From: Rhodanobacter denitrificans
Lineage (GTDB): Bacteria; Pseudomonadota; Gammaproteobacteria; Xanthomonadales; Rhodanobacteraceae
DNA length: 64,000 nt
Assembly: GCF_000230695.2 (NCBI RefSeq)
Contig: NC_020541.1
Span: 3,720,001-3,784,000 of the forward strand
Direction: 5' to 3'
Position 1 is the stretch's first letter, and each line of letters starts with the position of its first letter. The translations under genes and the position numbers were made by a program. This document shows, piece after piece, positions 6,881 through 23,477 of this stretch. The notes under the pieces are model-generated. The model saw only the letters and a program-made list of their open reading frames with translations. It was not told the DNA's origin and did no database searches.

Positions 6881-9832
6881 TCATGCGTCGACCGCGCGCG
6901 ACTCCCGCCAATGCGCGATCGGTGCCGGGCGGCCGAGCAGGTAGCCCTGGCCCATCTCGCAGCCCATCGCCATCAGCGCATCGCGCTGGGCCGGCGTCTC
7001 GATGCCCTCGGCGATCACCTGGATGTTCAGCGCGCGGGCCAGGGCCAGGATCGCCGCCACCACGGTGGTGCTGGAGGTGTTGGCGCCCTTGTCCAGCTCC
7101 TGCACGAAGGCGCGGTCGATCTTCAGGATGCGCAGCGGCAGCGAGTGCAGGTAGCTGAGCGAGGAATAGCCGGTACCGAAATCGTCCAGCGCCGCGCCGA
7201 TGCCGATCGCGCGCAGGCGCTCCAGCGTGGCGCGCACGTGTTCGGGGTTGTCCAGCAGCGCGCCCTCGGTGACCTCCACCACCAGCCGCGACGGCGGCAG
7301 CCCGATGTGTTCCAGCAACTGGATCAGGCGGCGGTCGAAATGCGCGTGGCGCAGGTGCAGCGCCGACACGTTCACCGTCATGAAACTGTCGTTGCGTTCG
7401 TGCTGCAGCAGCAGCCGGCAGCTGAGCTCGAACAGGTGCCAGTCGATCGTCTCGATCAGCCCGCTGTCCTCGGCGAGCTTCAGGAAATCGCCCGGCCGCA
7501 ACACGCCGCGTTGCGGGTGGTTCCAGCGCAGCAGCGCCTCGTAGCCGAGCGTGCGGTGGCTGCCGTCGAGCGCGCAGATCGGCTGGAAGTACGGCTCGAA
7601 CTGGCCATGCAGCAACGCCTGGCGCAGCTCGCCTTCCAGCGCGAGCACGTCGACCACGGTCTGCGCCAGCCGCTCGTCGAACAGCTCGTAGCGCTTGCGC
7701 CCCAGTTCCTTGGCCCGGTACAGCGCGATGTCGGCGTCGCGCAACAGCTCGTCGGCCGCCGCGTAGTGGCCGTCGCCGATCGCGATACCCACGCTGGCGG
7801 TCACCTGCAGTTCCTTGCCGGCGACCGGCATCGGCGCGTCCAGCGCGTCCAGCACGCGCTGCGCCACGGCGGTGGCCGCCGACGGCAGGTCGTCCTGTTC
7901 CAGCAGGATCGCGAACTCGTCGCCGGACAGCCGCGCCACCAGGTCCGGGTGGCGCACGCAGCTGGACAACCGCTTCGCCACCTCCTTCAGCACCTCGTCG
8001 CCGGCCAGGTGGCCGAGGCTGTCGTTGATGATCTTGAACCGGTCCACGTCCAGGTACAGCAGCGCGCATTGCTGCTGCGGCTCGCGCCGCATCGCGGCCA
8101 GCACGCGCTCGATGCGGTCGCGCAGGTAGCCGCGATTCGGCAGCCCGGTCAGCGCGTCGTGCATGACCTGATGGCGCAGCTGGTCCTGCATGCGCTCGCG
8201 TTCGCCGATTTCCTTGCGCAAAGCCTGCGTGCGCTCCTCCACCCGCTGTTCCAGCTGTTCATAGGCGCGCTTGAGCGACTCGGCGGAGCGGCGCCGGGTG
8301 AGGCTGTTGGCTACCTGCGAGGCGACGAAGCTGAGCAGTTCCTGGTCGGCCGCGCCGTACACCACGTCGGCACGGTAGCTCTGCACGGCGACCAGGCCGA
8401 TCACCTCGTCGGCCACGATCAGCGGCACGCCGAGCCAGTACATCGCTGGGGAATTCATGCGCCCCGGCGCGATCTCGCCGCGCCGCTCCAGTTCCTCGAT
8501 GTCCGCGTTGTCCACCCGCAGCGCCCGGCCCAGGCGCAGCACGTATTCGCTCAGGCCGCGCGCCAGCACGCGTTCGGCCGGCGGCGCCAGCACCGCGTCC
8601 ACCGAATAGGGGAAGCTCAGCTTGCGGCCGTCGTCGGAGAGCAGCCCGATGAAGAAATTCTGCGCGTTCAGCAGTTCGCCCACCACCGCGTGCACGCGCC
8701 GGTAGAACGCGCCCTGGTCGATGTCCGCGGTAGCCAGTTCGGCGATCTGGAACAGCGCGGCCTGCAGGTGTTCGGCGCGCTGCCGCTCGACGATCTCCTG
8801 CTGCAGCCCGCGGTTCGCCTCGGCCAGCTGCAGCGTGCGCAGCTGCACCCGCTGCTCCAGTTCATCCTTGCCCTGCTTGCGCTCCAGCGCGGTGAGGATG
8901 TGGCTGCCGACGAACTGCAGCAGGGCGAGGTCCTCGTCGGTGAAGCCGATGCCCGGGCGATAACTCTGCACCACCAGCACGCCACACGGCTGGCTGCCGC
9001 GCAGCATCGGCACACCGAGCCAGTCGTGGCTGTCCGGACCGATCAGGGTCACCGGCCCGGCCACCTGGCTGCGCAGTTCCTCGGCGTCGCCCATGCGGGC
9101 CTTGCCATCGCTGATCACGTGCCAGGTCAGCGTGTGCTCGATCGCGCTCAATGGCAGGTCACGGCCGACCTCGAACAGGGGTGGCGACTCGACATCGACG
9201 AAATACAGGAAACGGATCGTGCTACGCGCGACATCGTGCAGCACGATGAAGAAATTCTCCGCGTACATCAGCGTGCTGACGATCGCGTGGATACCGCGCA
9301 GCATGTCTGGCATGTCGCGCTCGGAACCGGCCAGGTCGGAAATCGCGAACAACGCGCGCTGGAGCGCCTCGGAACGTTCGAGTTGCTCGTGCGAATCCTG
9401 CAGCTCGGCCCATTCCAGGGCGCGCCGCAGGTGCTGGCCGGCAAGCCGCAGCGGCGCCTCCAGATCGTCGAAAAAACCGCCGGCCGCCGGTTCGTCCAGT
9501 TGCAGCAGCAGCAAGGCCGGCTGCGGCTGCACGCACAGGCGGACCGCCACGCGCGATCCGTCCGGGTGCCGGTGCGGGGCGGTCGCGCGAACGGCATCGG
9601 CCAGCCATGCCTCATCCACCGCGGCCGGCAACGGCGGCATGCTGCGCCAGGTTGCGCCATCGTCCAGCCCCCACACCACGCAGGCGGCGGAACAGCCCGG
9701 CAAGGCCCGCGCCAGCTCGGCGATCGCGCCGGCCACCTCGTCCGGCGCATGCGCGGCGGTCAGCCGGGCCAGCCAGCCCAGCTGCAACGATCCCTCGTAC
9801 GACATCGACCCGACGGCACCGGCATGCTTCAT
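6881..9832 (-). CDS. multi-GAF GGDEF/EAL cyclic-di-GMP signalling protein
   Basis: A 983-residue soluble protein. By pattern it carries a divergent GAF-like region (about 10-145), two clearer GAF domains (about 165-320 and 365-520) each followed by a short coiled coil, a GGDEF domain (about 580-735) and an EAL domain (about 745-983). The diguanylate cyclase signature reads SGDEF at 636-640 instead of GGDEF. The EAL domain looks intact, with YEALL (Glu765), DDFGTGYSS, LKIDRAF and IAEGIE. The protein is therefore more likely a phosphodiesterase controlled by small-molecule sensing than a cyclase, though SGDEF does not exclude synthesis. The start was chosen for the AAGGGGGA sequence upstream. 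Confidence 0.88.
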   Translation of the reverse strand: MKHAGAVGSMSYEGSLQLGWLARLTAAHAPDEVAGAIAELARALPGCSAACVVWGLDDGATWRSMPPLPAAVDEAWLADAVRATAPHRHPDGSRVAVRLCVQPQPALLLLQLDEPAAGGFFDDLEAPLRLAGQHLRRALEWAELQDSHEQLERSEALQRALFAISDLAGSERDMPDMLRGIHAIVSTLMYAENFFIVLHDVARSTIRFLYFVDVESPPLFEVGRDLPLSAIEHTLTWHVISDGKARMGDAEELRSQVAGPVTLIGPDSHDWLGVPMLRGSQPCGVLVVQSYRPGIGFTDEDLALLQFVGSHILTALERKQGKDELEQRVQLRTLQLAEANRGLQQEIVERQRAEHLQAALFQIAELATADIDQGAFYRRVHAVVGELLNAQNFFIGLLSDDGRKLSFPYSVDAVLAPPAERVLARGLSEYVLRLGRALRVDNADIEELERRGEIAPGRMNSPAMYWLGVPLIVADEVIGLVAVQSYRADVVYGAADQELLSFVASQVANSLTRRRSAESLKRAYEQLEQRVEERTQALRKEIGERERMQDQLRHQVMHDALTGLPNRGYLRDRIERVLAAMRREPQQQCALLYLDVDRFKIINDSLGHLAGDEVLKEVAKRLSSCVRHPDLVARLSGDEFAILLEQDDLPSAATAVAQRVLDALDAPMPVAGKELQVTASVGIAIGDGHYAAADELLRDADIALYRAKELGRKRYELFDERLAQTVVDVLALEGELRQALLHGQFEPYFQPICALDGSHRTLGYEALLRWNHPQRGVLRPGDFLKLAEDSGLIETIDWHLFELSCRLLLQHERNDSFMTVNVSALHLRHAHFDRRLIQLLEHIGLPPSRLVVEVTEGALLDNPEHVRATLERLRAIGIGAALDDFGTGYSSLSYLHSLPLRILKIDRAFVQELDKGANTSSTTVVAAILALARALNIQVIAEGIETPAQRDALMAMGCEMGQGYLLGRPAPIAHWRESRAVDA

Positions 9833-10037
9833 CGATGAGCTTCCCCCTTGCCCGGGCGTCCCCTCGCCGATCGGTCGAACCGCTCCTGCCGACCACATGG
9901 CGATGCCGGGCTGCCGCCAGCCTGCCTGCATGCGGGCGAACGCGCAATACCGATAAACTGCCGCCTGCCAGCCGGCGCCACGCTCGCCGCCGCCTTGCCC
10001 CTCGCGTCATCCGCGCCACAGGTTCCCGATCCACCGC

Positions 10038-12155
10038 ATGCTCGCCGACACCACCAAGGACGCCATCCGCGCCGCCTACACGCGCCTGAAGGACGGCCTG
10101 CCGGATTTCCGTGCGCGCGCCTCGCAGGGACGCATGATCGCCGAGGTGGCCAAGGCGCTGGCCACCGAGGGCGGCGTGGCAGTGATCGAGGCGCCCACCG
10201 GCACCGGCAAGTCGATGGCCTACCTGATCGCCGGGGTGGCGGTGGCGCGCTTCCAGAAGAAGAAGCTGCTGATCGCCACCGCCACCGTGGCGCTGCAGGA
10301 ACAGCTGGTGCAGCGGGATATCCCGCTCTACCTCGGGCTCAACGGCATCGAGGCGAAGGTGGCGCTGGCCAAGGGCCGCGGCCGCTACCTGTGCCCGCGC
10401 AACCTGCTGATGGCGGCCAACAGCATCCACGACGCGCAGCTGGGCCTGGCCGGTTTCGAGGCGGACCTGATGCTGTGGAGCAAGCCGCCGCAGCCGCGCG
10501 ACAAGCAGGCGCTGGCGAAGCTGCGCGACGCGTTCGACCGCCGCGAGTGGGACGGCGACATGGACAGCACGCCGGAGCCAGTCAGCGAGCTGCTGCGGCC
10601 GATGATCACCACCAGCGCCGGCGGCTGCACCAACCGCAAGTGCGGCCAGTTCATGGCCTGCCCGTTCTTCGCCGCGCGCCGCGCGGTGGACGATGCCGAG
10701 ATCATCGTGGCGAACCAGGACCTGGTGCTGGCCGACCTCACCATGCCGGGCGAGGGCGATGGCGGTGTCGACCCGGCCTGGGGCGGGGTGATCCTGCCGC
10801 GCCCGGACGATACGCTGTACGTGTTCGACGAAGCCCACCACTTGCCCGGCAAGGCGCTCGATCGCGGCGCGGCTGAGGTCTACATGAGCGCCAGCGTGCG
10901 CCAGCTGAACCGGCTCGGCCGCCAGGTGCACGCGGCCTACTCGCTGACCGACAAGGAGACCCTGGGCCGGCTCGCGCTGGACGCCGGCGACGCGAAGCTG
11001 CAGGAGCTCAGCGACGTGCTGGAGGAACTGGAAAAGGCCATCCGCCTGGGCTGGCTGCCCGACCCGGCCGAGACCGAACCGATGTACCGCGGTTCGCTGG
11101 GCCAGCTGCCCGAGCCGTGGGTGGAGCATGCGCGGGTGCTCGGCCTGCTCACCGGCGAGGTGCAGCGCTGGCTGGGCGCGGTGCGCCGCGCGGTGGTGGA
11201 GATGACCGACGGCGGGCCGACTCAGGAGGCGCTGTCGCGCGAGCTGGGCATCGCGCTGGAACGCATCGGCCGGCAGGCGGCCTGCTGGCGCGCCTGGTCA
11301 GCCGACGATCCGGATGACGCGCCGCCGTTGGCGCGCTGGGTCACCCTGGGCGCCGACCAGCAACTGGTCTGCCACGCCTCGGCGGTGTCCGCCGCCGGCC
11401 TGCTGCGCGAGGTGCTGTGGGGCAACGCCAGCGGCGTGCTGCTGACCTCGGCCACGCTGAGCGCCGGCGGCAATTTCCGCGGCTTCGCCGATGCGGTGGG
11501 CCTGCCCGACGACGCGGTGACGCTGAGCCTGCCCTCGCCGTTCGACCTCGCCGCGCAGGCGCGGCTGGAAGTGCCCACGATGCGCACGCTGCCCGACGCG
11601 CGCGAGGCGCACGCCGAGGAGATCAGCGAGTGGCTGGCCGACCACCTCGACTGGGGCGCCGGCAACCTGGTGCTGTTCACCTCGCGCGCCAAGCTCGACC
11701 GCGTGCTGCAGAAACTGCCGATCGCGCAGGTGCGCAAGGTGCGCGCGCAAGGTTCGCTGGGCAAGTCGCAGCTGGTGGCCGAGCATTGCGCCGACGTCGA
11801 GGCGGGCAAGGGCAGCACGCTGTTCGGGCTGGCCTCGTTCGGCGAAGGCCTGGACCTGCCCGGCAAGCTGTGCGAGACGGTGGTGATCACCCAGCTGCCG
11901 TTCGCGGTGCCGACCGACCCGGTCGGCGCCACCTACGCCGAGTGGCTGGAATCGCGCGGGCGCAACCCGTTCATCGAGGTCAGCGTTCCCGAGGCCACGC
12001 GCCTGCTCACCCAGTACTGCGGCCGCCTGATCCGCAACGAAAGCGACTGCGGCCGCATCGTGCTGCTGGACCGCCGCGTGGTCACCAAGCGCTATGGCGC
12101 CGGCATGCTGAAGGCGCTGCCGCCGTTCCGGCGCGTCATCGAGAGAAGCGCATGA
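10038..12155 (+). CDS. dinG: ATP-dependent DNA helicase DinG
   Basis: A 705-residue superfamily 2 helicase of the XPD/DinG branch. Walker A APTGTGKS is at 52-59 and the DEAH box at 264-267. Four cysteines (119, 197, 202, 208) have the spacing of the iron-sulfur cluster domain. DinG unwinds 5' tailed DNA, R-loops and D-loops, and helps resolve replication-transcription conflicts. Its length matches the bacterial DinG family. The last codons overlap the next start by ATGA at 12152-12155. In E. coli the gene is LexA-controlled, but I see no obvious LexA operator in the short upstream region. Confidence 0.93.
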   Translation: MLADTTKDAIRAAYTRLKDGLPDFRARASQGRMIAEVAKALATEGGVAVIEAPTGTGKSMAYLIAGVAVARFQKKKLLIATATVALQEQLVQRDIPLYLGLNGIEAKVALAKGRGRYLCPRNLLMAANSIHDAQLGLAGFEADLMLWSKPPQPRDKQALAKLRDAFDRREWDGDMDSTPEPVSELLRPMITTSAGGCTNRKCGQFMACPFFAARRAVDDAEIIVANQDLVLADLTMPGEGDGGVDPAWGGVILPRPDDTLYVFDEAHHLPGKALDRGAAEVYMSASVRQLNRLGRQVHAAYSLTDKETLGRLALDAGDAKLQELSDVLEELEKAIRLGWLPDPAETEPMYRGSLGQLPEPWVEHARVLGLLTGEVQRWLGAVRRAVVEMTDGGPTQEALSRELGIALERIGRQAACWRAWSADDPDDAPPLARWVTLGADQQLVCHASAVSAAGLLREVLWGNASGVLLTSATLSAGGNFRGFADAVGLPDDAVTLSLPSPFDLAAQARLEVPTMRTLPDAREAHAEEISEWLADHLDWGAGNLVLFTSRAKLDRVLQKLPIAQVRKVRAQGSLGKSQLVAEHCADVEAGKGSTLFGLASFGEGLDLPGKLCETVVITQLPFAVPTDPVGATYAEWLESRGRNPFIEVSVPEATRLLTQYCGRLIRNESDCGRIVLLDRRVVTKRYGAGMLKALPPFRRVIERSA

Positions 12156-12703
12156 TCCTCCGTCTGGCCGACTGTCCCCCGCAGCCGTGGAAGAACGGCC
12201 TGGGCCGCACCCGCGAAATCGCCATCGAACCGGCGGGCGCGGGCATGGACGATTTCCTGTGGCGGGTCAGCGTGGCCGAGGTGGACAGCTCCGCACCATT
12301 CTCCGCGTTCCCCGGCATCGACCGGCAGATCGTGCTGCTGGACGGCGCCGGCTTCACGATGACGCTGGACGACGGCCGCACGCATGCGCTGACCACGCCG
12401 TGCGCGCCGTTCGCGTTCCCCGGCGAAGCGCGGGTAGAGGTGGCGCTGGCCGGCGGGCCCACCCGCGACTTCAACCTGATGCTGCGCCGCGGCTGCGTGC
12501 GCGGCGGTATCGAGGTGTGGCGCGAAGCCGGGCCATACCCGACCGACGCCGCCACCGTGCTGGTGTACTGCGCCCGCGGCACGATCGATGGCGCCGACGG
12601 CACGCTGCAGGCAGGCGACGCCTGGCAGCGGTGCTCGCCCGCGGTGCTAACCTTGCGGCCGGGTGCGCTGGCGCTGGCCGTGCGGGTCGAGGCCGTCGCC
12701 TGA
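12152..12703 (+). CDS. HutD/Ves family cupin-like protein
   Basis: A 183-residue protein that opens MILRLADCPPQPWKNGLGRT. The PWKNG.GRT segment with a following cupin-type beta fold is the hallmark of the HutD/Ves family. HutD proteins are often associated with histidine utilisation genes and Ves with cold response in E. coli, but the biochemical role is not established. No hut genes are nearby. Coupling to dinG by the ATGA overlap suggests joint expression rather than a shared pathway. Confidence 0.82.
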   Translation: MILRLADCPPQPWKNGLGRTREIAIEPAGAGMDDFLWRVSVAEVDSSAPFSAFPGIDRQIVLLDGAGFTMTLDDGRTHALTTPCAPFAFPGEARVEVALAGGPTRDFNLMLRRGCVRGGIEVWREAGPYPTDAATVLVYCARGTIDGADGTLQAGDAWQRCSPAVLTLRPGALALAVRVEAVA

Positions 12704-12772
12704 CGGCTGTCACTAGGACGGCGGACGCCACGCCCGTACGCTTGTCACTCACCGTCCCCCGGAGTTTCGACC

Positions 12773-13351
12773 ATGCCCGTGCTGATCCTCGGTCTCGTGT
12801 TGTTCCTCGGCGTGCATTCGCTGCGCATCTTCGCCGACGGCTGGCGCAGCCGGCAGCGCGCGCGACTGGGCGAGCTGCGCTGGAAAGGCCTGTACGCGCT
12901 GGTCTCGCTGGTCGGCTTTGCGCTGATCTGCTGGGGCTTCGGCCTGGCGCGCCAGCATGCCGTGCTGCTGTACGTGCCGCCGCTGGCCTTGCGTCACGCC
13001 AACGCACTGTTCACCCTGATCGCTTTCGTGCTGGTGGCTGCCGCCTACGTTCCGCGCAACCATCTCAAGGCGGCCTTCGGCCACCCGATGCTGCTCGGCG
13101 TAATGGTGTGGGCGTTCGGTCATCTGCTGGCCACCGGCATGCTGCACGACGTGCTGCTGTTCGGCGCGTTCCTGCTGTGGGCGGTGGCGCTGTTCGTCGC
13201 CTCGCGCCGCCGCGACCGCCGCGAGGGCACGCGGTATCCGGCCGGCACGCTGCGCGGCAGCGCGCTCACGCTGGTGATCGGCGTGGTGGCCTGGGCGGTG
13301 TTCGCGCGCTGGCTGCACCTGTGGCTGATCGGCATGAGCCCGATGGGCTGA
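12773..13351 (+). CDS. NnrU family membrane protein
   Basis: A 192-residue integral membrane protein with about five to six hydrophobic helices. The opening LVLFLGVHSLRIFADGWR and the central FGHPMLLGVMVWAFGHLLATG match the NnrU family. NnrU was named for its link to nitric oxide and nitrite metabolism in alphaproteobacteria, and related proteins include carotenoid isomerases, so the function here is open. No denitrification genes are in the window. It follows the HutD-like gene after about 70 bases. Confidence 0.82.
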   Translation: MPVLILGLVLFLGVHSLRIFADGWRSRQRARLGELRWKGLYALVSLVGFALICWGFGLARQHAVLLYVPPLALRHANALFTLIAFVLVAAAYVPRNHLKAAFGHPMLLGVMVWAFGHLLATGMLHDVLLFGAFLLWAVALFVASRRRDRREGTRYPAGTLRGSALTLVIGVVAWAVFARWLHLWLIGMSPMG

Positions 13352-13444
13352 ACAGCGGCCGCCGGGGGTGTCGGGAGTCACCCGCGCGGCGGCGCCGGCC
13401 TGCGCTACAGTGGGCGCCGTCCAACCCTTCGCGAGGATCACCGC

Positions 13445-13642
13445 ATGGCCGCCTTCCTGCTCTGGCTGTTGCTGCTGGTGTTCTGCTGGCCGCTCGCGCT
13501 GCTGGCGCTGGTGCTGTACCCGATCGTGTGGCTGCTGTTGCTGCCGCTGCGCCTGGTCGGCATCACGGTGAGCGCCGTGTTCGCCTTCCTCGGCACACTG
13601 CTGATGCTGCCCGCGCGCGTGCTGCGCGGGCGCCCGGTCTGA
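13445..13642 (+). CDS. small hydrophobic membrane protein, 65 aa
   Basis: A 65-residue protein that is almost entirely hydrophobic, with two predicted transmembrane segments (about 4-20 and 22-55), ending in a basic tail (RVLRGRPV). It starts with ATG at 13445 after a GCGAGGA ribosome binding site. Proteins of this type and size occur in Xanthomonadales as conserved hypotheticals, but I do not recognise a named family. It sits in the same direction between NnrU and the methyltransferase gene and may be cotranscribed. Confidence 0.65.
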   Translation: MAAFLLWLLLLVFCWPLALLALVLYPIVWLLLLPLRLVGITVSAVFAFLGTLLMLPARVLRGRPV

Positions 13643-13655
13643 GCCGCGCCGACAC

Positions 13656-14252
13656 GTGGAAAAACCGCACTCGCCCGCGTGCGAGCGCAACCGCGAACCG
13701 ATCCTCGGCGTGCTGCGCGCGCATTTCGCCGACCGTCGGCGCGTGCTGGAGATCGGCAGCGGCAGCGGCCAGCACGCGGTGCACTTCGCCGCCGCGCTGC
13801 CGCAGCTGAACTGGCAAAGCTCCGATCGCGCGGAATACCTGCCCAGCATCCGCGCCTGGCTGGACGAGGCGGCGCTGCCGAACACACCGCCGCCGCTGGC
13901 ACTGGACGTCGGCGGTGCCTGGCCGAGCGGCCCGTTCGACGCGGTGTTCAGCGCCAACACCCTGCACATCATGGCCTGGCCCAAGCTGCAGCAGCTGTTC
14001 GCGCGCCTGCCTGCGGTCACCACCGGCGATGCCGTGCTGGTGATCTACGGCCCGTTCAACGAGCACGGCCGCTACAGCAGCGACAGCAACGCCGCCTTCG
14101 ACCAATCGCTGAAGGCCCGCGGCGCGCACATGGGCATCCGCGACGCCGAAGCCGTCGACGCGCTGGCCGCGGCGGCGGGCTTCGCGCTGGTCGACGACGC
14201 GGCGATGCCGGCCAACAACCGCTGCCGCGTGTGGCGCCGCGTGCACGGCTGA
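13656..14252 (+). CDS. DUF938 SAM-dependent methyltransferase
   Basis: A 198-residue class I methyltransferase of the DUF938 family. The SAM-binding glycine motif VLEIGSGSGQHAVHFA lies at about residues 29-44, and the N-terminal SPACERNREPILGVL is the family signature. The start is a GTG at 13656. No upstream ATG is available, because the preceding gene ends only about fourteen bases before. The substrate of DUF938 enzymes is not known. The ribosome binding site is weak, so translation may depend on the upstream gene. Confidence 0.85.
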   Translation: MEKPHSPACERNREPILGVLRAHFADRRRVLEIGSGSGQHAVHFAAALPQLNWQSSDRAEYLPSIRAWLDEAALPNTPPPLALDVGGAWPSGPFDAVFSANTLHIMAWPKLQQLFARLPAVTTGDAVLVIYGPFNEHGRYSSDSNAAFDQSLKARGAHMGIRDAEAVDALAAAAGFALVDDAAMPANNRCRVWRRVHG

Positions 14253-14296
14253 ATCGCCGCCAGCACGGTACGCCTGCACAACCGCGCCGAACCGGG

Positions 14297-14302
14297 TACA
14301 AA
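14297..14302 (+). promoter_or_regulatory. -10-like element directly upstream of the YchJ-like gene
   Basis: TACAAA ends six bases before the ATG at 14309. If it is used as a -10 box, transcription would begin at or next to the start codon, giving a leaderless message. A GGCGG sequence in the gap could alternatively be a poor ribosome binding site. No convincing -35 is seen. Confidence 0.3.
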
Positions 14303-14308
14303 GGCGGC

Positions 14309-14710
14309 ATGAAGGCCATCGACACGTTGACCCCCTGTCCCTGCGGCAACCCGGCCGGTTACAGCCAGTGCTGCGGACCGCTGCACGACGGCGCACCCGC
14401 TGCCAGCGCCGAACAGCTGATGCGCTCGCGCTACAGCGCCTACGTGCTCAAGCGCGAGGACTACCTGCTGACCAGCTGGCATGCCGACACCCGCCCGGCC
14501 TCGCTGCGGCTGGCCGCGCAGCAACCGCCGCCGACCTGGCTGGGGCTGGAGGTGCGCCGCCAGCAGGCCCTCGACGACGACCACGCCACGGTGGAATTCG
14601 TTGCCCGCTACCGCCTCGGCGGCGGCCGCGCGCAGCGCCAGCACGAGACCGGCCGCTTCGTGCGCGAAGGCGGCCGCTGGTACTACCACGACGGCGAACT
14701 GAAGAGCTGA
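14309..14710 (+). CDS. ychJ: YchJ-family SEC-C motif protein
   Basis: A 133-residue protein with an N-terminal SEC-C zinc motif (CPCGNPAGYSQCCG, about residues 10-23) and the downstream segment LMRSRYSAYV that defines the YchJ/UPF0225 family. The rest is an NTF2-like fold ending in RWYYHDGEL. The second, C-terminal SEC-C motif found in longer members such as E. coli YchJ is absent. Function is not established; SEC-C motifs bind zinc and can contact protein or nucleic acid. It is convergent with ligB, whose stop lies four bases away. Confidence 0.85.
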   Translation: MKAIDTLTPCPCGNPAGYSQCCGPLHDGAPAASAEQLMRSRYSAYVLKREDYLLTSWHADTRPASLRLAAQQPPPTWLGLEVRRQQALDDDHATVEFVARYRLGGGRAQRQHETGRFVREGGRWYYHDGELKS

Positions 14711-14713
14711 GCC

Positions 14714-16456
<1,743 letters not shown>

Positions 16457-16496
16457 TCAGGCGGCGACGAGCGCGGCGGCACGTAGGCGCGAGGCG

Positions 16497-17276
16497 TCAG
16501 CCGATGGCGGTCGACCGCTCGCCGAAGCGCAGCAGCGTCTGGCCGTGGTAGCGGCCGTTCGGCCCGAAGCGGCGCTCCGCGATCACGCCGCAACCGTCGC
16601 GGTCGATCGCCACCACGGTGCTGGCGCGGGTGCCGTACTGTTCGCCGCGGATGAACGCCGACGACAGCAGACGCTCGCGTTCCAGCCCCACCCCGGTGTC
16701 GGGCAATTGCGTATCCGGCGCCTGCCGTTCATCGGCAAGCGCCTCGAACAACGGCGCGAAATCCGTGTCGTCGCCGGCGTCGATCCATTGCTGCAGCCGC
16801 TGCATCAGCGTACGGGTCTTCGGCCACGGCGTGTTGAAGTCGGCGTTGGACAGGCCGTGCACGCCCGGCGTCACTGCCTGCGCGCGCGGGTTGGGGCGGT
16901 TGCCGAGATAGAACGCCGCGCGCGCGTCGAAGGTGAGCAGGTTGAACGGCCGGTAGTCGGCAGCCGCGCGCAACAGCTGCTCCGCATGCGCCGCCGCATC
17001 GGCCTCGCCGCGCAGGTAGTCGCTGGCCAGCAGGCCGCGCGAGGCGCCGAGTTGCGGATCACGCGGGTCGCGCACGTTGGTCACCACGCAGCAGCGCCCG
17101 CCGTCGGCAACGCCCAGCCAGGTGCCGCCGGCCTCGAGATCGCGGCCGCCGACGATCGGCGCGTCGTCCCAGCGCGCCAGTGCCGCGCTGGGCCGCGCGT
17201 GGAACTCGTCACGGTTGCCCGCCAGCAGCAGGCGCCAGCGCGGATGCGACTCCCAGGCGAACGCGATCAGGCACAT
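16497..17276 (-). CDS. NRDE family protein (TANGO2-like)
   Basis: A 259-residue protein with the defining tetrad Asn21-Arg22-Asp23-Glu24 after MCLIAFAW. Cys2 becomes N-terminal after methionine removal, consistent with the Ntn-hydrolase-like fold suggested for this family. The C-terminus, with TRASTVVAIDRDG, also matches. The eukaryotic homologue TANGO2 has been linked to Golgi organisation and heme handling, but no bacterial function is firmly known. It is ten bases downstream of gltD and probably read through from that operon. Confidence 0.87.
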   Translation of the reverse strand: MCLIAFAWESHPRWRLLLAGNRDEFHARPSAALARWDDAPIVGGRDLEAGGTWLGVADGGRCCVVTNVRDPRDPQLGASRGLLASDYLRGEADAAAHAEQLLRAAADYRPFNLLTFDARAAFYLGNRPNPRAQAVTPGVHGLSNADFNTPWPKTRTLMQRLQQWIDAGDDTDFAPLFEALADERQAPDTQLPDTGVGLERERLLSSAFIRGEQYGTRASTVVAIDRDGCGVIAERRFGPNGRYHGQTLLRFGERSTAIG

Positions 17277-17285
17277 GCGCGAAAC

Positions 17286-23176
<5,891 letters not shown>

Positions 23177-23246
23177 CTCACCCCTCCGGGCTGCGCAGGC
23201 TGCCGCGATGCCGATGGCACCGTCGTTTTGCGCAGGAGCGGTTCCG

Positions 23247-23275
23247 ACTAGAGCACAATTGTTGCGGCGCGTCAA
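23247..23275 (-). promoter_or_regulatory. candidate sigma-70 promoter for gltBD
   Basis: On the minus strand TTGACG (23275-23270) and TCTAGT (23252-23247) are separated by exactly 17 bases, a good -35 and a fair -10. Transcription would start near 23240, about 65 bases before the gltB ATG. The 300-base gltB-envC gap holds no gene and is otherwise unremarkable. Confidence 0.5.
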
Positions 23276-23464
23276 AACATTTGTTTGGACGGCTAGACTT
23301 CCATCCACCGGTCATCGCCGGATGCTGCCGTGGCGGGATCGGCGCATCGAACGGCGCGCCCCGCCGCAACCCTCGCCGTGGCCGGCGGCGGATCCGCGGC
23401 GAACCCGCGCCCGGCGTGCGGCACCGCCCGACACGCCCGTCTCGCTCCATCCGCTCCGCTCGGG

Positions 23465-23470
23465 GATAAT
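23465..23470 (+). promoter_or_regulatory. -10-like element directly upstream of envC
   Basis: GATAAT ends seven bases before the envC ATG at 23478. Used as a -10 box it would place the first transcribed base at the start codon. There is no ribosome binding site in the gap (CGGCTGC), which supports a leaderless message. No clear -35 is visible. Confidence 0.4.
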
Positions 23471-23477
23471 CGGCTGC

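Noticed and set aside
6911..9838. A 975-residue open frame opposite the GAF/GGDEF/EAL gene.
   Set aside because: Same shadow effect: low-complexity, basic, no recognisable domains, while the minus strand has clear signalling domains.
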